Shown here in pieces: positions 45,346-64,000 of a stretch of DNA of 64,000 nt; position 1 is the first letter of the stretch; every line of letters begins with the position of its first letter. Where the stretch lies: positions 805,501 to 869,500 of the forward strand of contig WPIO01000063.1 in NCBI GenBank assembly GCA_009760855.2, given 5' to 3'. Source of the stretch: Cristatella mucedo (lineage: Eukaryota; Bryozoa; Phylactolaemata; Cristatellidae). The notes under the pieces are model-generated. The model saw nothing but the letters and a program-made list of their open reading frames with translations. It was not told the DNA's origin and made no database searches. Position numbers and translations under genes: made by a program.

Positions 45346-45689
45346 TTACATTGAGACGCTGGTCAGCTTTTGGATTGCTGACATCAATGATTTCAGAGGA
45401 TGTGCCCAGTTCTTTTGTAGTATAATAACAACCGACACCCGCTCTGCCTAAGCTGTAAATCTAGGACATCCATGCTATTCTTTTCGATACTGTGTCTTGT
45501 AACACGCGTGCAGGCTCACACGAAGCTCGACCCAAACGTTGATGGAAGTGGGGTGACATTGGGACGTGCCATTAATTGATCTTTACCGCATTCAAACTGT
45601 GCAGTGGCAGCCATTGACCTCTTACCACATTCCTAATCGCCTCAGCAGATGCCAAACGCTGTGAACCCTTATCGGTGAGGCCGTTTCAC

Positions 45690-45830
45690 CTTCGGTAAGA
45701 TAATAATACCAATAAAACTAATCATGCATTTGATACAGCGCCCACAGTGAAATCAGTCTGTTTCTTGGCACTTTACATTTACTGTAAAGCAAGCGAGATC
45801 GAATAGTTAGTACCAGCAAACTAGGCGGAG
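45690..45830 (-). mobile_element. L2-like LINE 3' tail
   Basis: AATAATACCAATAAAACTAA, TTTGATACAGCGCCCACAGT and TTCTTGGCACTTTACATTTA. Confidence 0.75.
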
Positions 45831-46429
45831 CATGGCATGGACCAAGCCGGTAAAAAAAAATCGCCAGCACATAGTTATTCTCATACCTCACCAATTAAAA
45901 GAAAGAGTGCATTTTGTCGATGGTGTACTCTCAAGTTTTGGGAGACTCATAAGAAGTCTGCAAATGTAGTTAGGAAAATGTAATTTTCCGCTAGTGCAAG
46001 CCAGTAACCGTCTTTAGGCTTTGCAGCTCATTTCTTTTGGTAAGGTAACAGCAGTGCATGGTATGGCAATGTCCGCCCCTGCAAAAATTTAATGAAGTAT
46101 TTATTGTGCACCTTAAAAAGAGTTCAATGCAACATGAAGTTGAAAACTGACCATCGCACATTCCGCTTATGGTAATTTGCTGCTGGTTTGAAGTTGATTT
46201 GCACACAAATTATGGCCCGGGCCTGCACTCACGCAAACAAAGGGAATGCCCGAAACCTTAAAAATCGCTTGCTGACTTGAGTCGTGCGGTATTGCTATGT
46301 CACGTTTTCACTGCACCTAGCCAACGATGGTAGATAAGCGTGGATAGTGGTGTTTGCATGGGCCACTACATTCCAATGATGTGCAGTCACGGAAAATGAA
46401 CAAGAACTGAAAATGCTGCGAATTTCCTT

Positions 46430-48170
46430 TAAACCGAGTGCTGTGCATTGTGCAATCCAAACTGAAGCTCAGCCAAGCATATGCACAGCCAATTTTCTGA
46501 CGATTTTCGGCGGATTATAGCGTATTACGGCACTAACCCGATGGATTGCAATCGATTGCTTTGCATCGGTCGACGATTAACATGAAAAATGTCTTGAAAA
46601 GTTTTGGATTTACTTTAAAACAATGTAAAGTCATATTCGGTGAGAATTGGAGCTTCACCCTACCTGTTTGTGGTCGATTGGAGACGGATAGCATTGCATA
46701 CCAGTATCGGCCTCCGCCTTCCCACGCGTTTCTGGGTTGCACCCAAAGAGTAAACGGAAATAAAAAAATGAAAATGGCGGCTTCGCTCAGCCATTTTCTG
46801 TCTGTTTGTAATGGATTAAAATAGACTGAAGTAAATGTTTTGCCGGCCGTTGCAGGCGATTGCTGTGCATTGCTCGAGATTGAAAGCGCACAATGGGTTA
46901 ACATTTTTGTGCACACTGAAATGAAATGTTATGTGCAATGACAATGTGCGATGACATTGAGAACTGGAGCTTCGCGAAGCCAATTTCTGGTCGATTTTCT
47001 ACGAATTGCAATTTTGGCTCATGTCATTGCTGCCGATTCCCACGCATTGACCGAGATTGAACGTGCAAGATGGGTTGATATCATGTGGTTGCACTTTAAA
47101 TAGTGTGCTGTAATACGCATTCAAAACTAGAACTTTGGGAAACCGATTTCTGGACATTTTGTAGCAGAATGCAGTGCATTGCTGTATTGACACGGGCAAT
47201 AACAGCGAAACGATGTAAATTAGAGCTTCGCGTTGTCGATTTGAGGATGATTTGCTGTGGATTAGTTTAGATTCCGGTATTTGCCCAGGCCATTTCTGGT
47301 GGTTGCCGTGCATTGCCAATGTGCGCTAATGCGAAACACAATGTGGTCTAATAATTTGCGATAGAAAATTGGACCTCGGCGATAACTTTTTCTAGCTGTT
47401 TTGCTGTGGAATAAAGTGTGGATTACTGTATTATCCCGGGTCATTGCAGTTGGTAAAACAAAAAAATCCTAGCTGATTTAACAGCCTCTTTTTGTATAGC
47501 GACAGAAGAGCCTTTACGGCTATCACCACCGCTTGCAGTGGCGATAAAGGATCGCCCACCGCAGGAATCGAACCCACGACCTCGGGACCGAGGTCGTGAA
47601 AGCAACCGCCTTACCTAGTGTGCCATCACGGCTCACCACATCCTGTAGCGAATCTGGGTGACATTGACAGGAAGCGGGACTTTGACCTGGGATGGACGTT
47701 CCGAGTAATGGAACCGTGAAGTTGGTGCATGCAACATACAGGCACTCGTGCAAGCACCTTACAGCATGCACACATCCACGCATACACAACGTCGTGCCGG
47801 CGCGTTCATGCGAGCTGCAGAAAGTCCCGCAAAGTACGTTTTAACAGATTGCCTACTAAACACATACATACACCTGAGTTAAGCCGATGTTAAAACGCCG
47901 TCTGTGTGTATGCTGTGGGCAGTGGCCGCAGCAGCAGACTCGCCAATCGATAGTGGTGCATTGCACAATAATGCCTATGCCAACAGTTATGAATTTTTGT
48001 GAGCACACTTTTCATAGAGTTTAATGTAGCGTGCAATTGAAAAAAAAGAGTAGCTTCTCTTAAAGGATTCCTGTCGCATTGCGATGGATTGCTGCGGATC
48101 GCGTCATCGCGATCGGGCCTCCTCAGCGATCTATTGCAGTGGACTTCGTGAGAACGCGCGTGCATGGAAT
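46430..48170 (-). repeat. Diverged satellite-like array, minus orientation
   Basis: Reverse-complement versions of the 42-44.5 kb blocks: GCATTGCTCGAGATTGAA (46870), GCATTGACCGAGATTGAACG (47044), CCAATTTCTGGTCGATTTTC (46980), CCGATTTCTGGACATTTTG (47141), GGATTGCAATCGATTGC (46542). A SINE splits it at 47460-47640 and a poorly matching stretch follows to 47950. Confidence 0.7.
47460..47640 (-). mobile_element. tRNA-derived SINE (family 2b) inside the satellite array
   Basis: Reverse complement of the 24-kb copy: CCTAGCTGATTTAACAGCCT, CTTTTTGTATAGCGACAGAA, GAATCGAACCCACGACCTCG. Confidence 0.85.
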
Positions 48171-49173
48171 GGCGAGAACTGTTGTGGGTACGCTTGCAAT
48201 GCGGCGCAGTGTCATATTCAATATTGGCTGAATCTTCGGGCTGCAGCTTTGTGGTGAATTCGAGGCGGACCTCGGCATTCCGCGCGCGCCTCGGCATTCC
48301 GAGCGCACCTCGGCGTTGAGAAAAAAGTTCAGAAAAATTCCCTATTTATGTGCATACCTCGGTCCTATTCACGCTAAGAACTCACGAACCCATAATTACG
48401 GTAATTAGGCCGGCTGGCGCCAGAGACGCTGAAGGCGAGGCGACCTGCTTTTTTCGCGTAGGCGCGCGCCGAATCGAATTCGGCAGATGGCTACAACGCT
48501 TGGCAAGCGGCCGGCACGAAGTGTCTCCTCCGCCGAGCGTTCGGCGTTGCACCTCTGGTGTAGCATACAAGCGGCTTATTCGTCAGTTCATGTATGCAGC
48601 ATGTTCACTTGCTCACCCAGAGCGTGCGCATCTGCCATGAGAAAAAACCGACATGGAACAACCGATTCACCTCGTCGGTCTACCAATTTATCCGGAGCCG
48701 CGGGCGTACAGTACCGTGAGCGGTTTCCGATTTTCACATTCGATAGCGAGACGTCGGAGTTTATCCTGACGTATCACAACATTTTAACGCGCAAAGTTCG
48801 TAACCTTAATGTAAGAACGATGCGGCTCACGCATGTGACAAGCCTCACACAATGGGCACCTGCCCGAGGCCTGGTGGGCGGACAGCGCTTTTTCTAGCGA
48901 GTCCATTTTGCAACGTGAAGACGGTCGCCGACACGTATAGGGCTTCGACCTTGTAGCCTAATCGTAACAGCTTGACTCGTGCAGTTTGATCAATCGCCCA
49001 TTTTTTTGATTGAGTAGGAGAACTTCGGGCTTACGGCATCGTCTGAGATATTGCCATTTGAGACGTGGCAATTACAGCATTCAGTCGGTCTGGCGACAGA
49101 TGCTTCGGTGGGCGAGCCGGCCTCACCAATGGATAGTGTCGTACGGCTTCGGCGGTAACCTACGGAGCGCGAT
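48171..49173 (+). promoter_or_regulatory. 5' flank of RGP1
   Basis: CpG-richer sequence (about 48240-48760) upstream of the RGP1 ATG, probably holding promoter and 5' UTR. An in-frame stop at 49156 closes the reading frame. Confidence 0.45.
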
Positions 49174-63717
<14,544 letters not shown>

Positions 63718-63780
63718 GTGGGTGAGGCCAGTAGCATGCTGCCTGACCCCTCTGTTGCCATCTCGGTGGTCCCCTGACAG

Positions 63781-63794
63781 TTTTCGGTGCACAA
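63781..63794 (+). CDS. RGP1: Tentative RGP1 14-nt micro-exon (FSVH...)
   Basis: Directly after a CTGACAG acceptor, the phase-0 reading gives FSVH, and the family has FSV immediately after this point. The reading stops at TGA unless the GTGAGT at 63795 is used as donor, which leaves a 14-nt exon. So short an exon is unusual, so this is a hypothesis. Confidence 0.4.
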
Positions 63795-63844
63795 GTGAGT
63801 CGGCAGTTAGTGGCTGCCATTTCATCCCGACTCACGCCTTTCAG

Positions 63845-64000
63845 TATCTGGGCTCTTCGAGCTGCTGGCGATGGCCGTCGAAGAGCCGGTCTGGCACCTT
63901 CTCCTGTGAACTCTTCCTCTTCATCCTCCTCCTCCTCCTCCTCGGCTCTTACCCGTCTAGTTTCCTCACTGCTGCCAGCTAAGTGGAGCAGCAGAGGCTT
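63845..64000 (+). CDS. RGP1: Tentative next RGP1 exon with serine run, cut by the window edge
   Basis: After a CTTTCAG acceptor, the frame dictated by the micro-exon stays open to the window end. It reads NIWALRAAGDGRRRAGLAP, then a serine run made by a (TCC)n tract, then ALTRLVSSLLPAK. The family is variable here. I see no decisive conserved motif. Confidence 0.25.

Overview
This window is animal nuclear DNA, most likely from an invertebrate with a large, repeat-rich genome. The evidence is three conserved protein-coding genes split by GT-AG introns of about 0.3 to 6 kb, very long (CT)n/(GA)n microsatellites, many 5'-truncated non-LTR (L2/CR1-like) LINE copies ending in (ATT)n, tRNA-derived SINEs, and DNA-transposon relics. 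CpG is not depleted around the gene starts. I cannot fix the phylum from the sequence alone.

Three genes were rebuilt exon by exon. (1) V-type proton ATPase subunit F (ATP6V1F), plus strand, 13658-23295: five coding exons, complete, 128 aa. (2) Methylsterol monooxygenase 1 (MSMO1/SC4MOL/ERG25 family), minus strand, 38582-23693: eight coding exons, complete, 294 aa, with all three histidine boxes. (3) RGP1, the RAB6A-GEF complex partner 2, plus strand from 49174 and running off the right edge: six confident exons (265 codons) plus two tentative ones. In all three, splice phases agree across every confident junction. ATP6V1F and MSMO1 are convergent, with stop codons about 400 bp apart and poly(A) signals on opposite strands only 17 bp apart. 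MSMO1 and RGP1 are divergent, separated by about 10.6 kb.

Layout. 0-13.6 kb: no recognisable host gene; LINE fragments, a decayed hAT-like transposase, a zinc-finger-like repeat relic, microsatellites, a CpG-rich patch with a TATA-like box near 1.8 kb, and a 72-bp purine tandem repeat before the ATP6V1F 5' flank. 13.7-23.3 kb: ATP6V1F with LINE-filled introns. 23.7-38.6 kb: MSMO1 with LINEs, SINEs and a hAT-type MITE in its introns. 38.6-49.2 kb: CpG-rich MSMO1 5' flank, an (AT)n tract, then two arrays of a diverged satellite-like repeat of roughly 150-180 bp in opposite orientations (about 42.0-44.5 kb and 46.4-48.2 kb), each broken by a retroelement. 49.2-64 kb: RGP1; intron 1 holds a Tc1-like transposon split by a pogo/Tigger-like MITE.

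The three genes do not form a pathway: an organelle acidification subunit, an ER sterol-demethylation enzyme and a Golgi Rab-GEF subunit. The least explained feature is the pair of inverted satellite arrays between the two divergent promoters.
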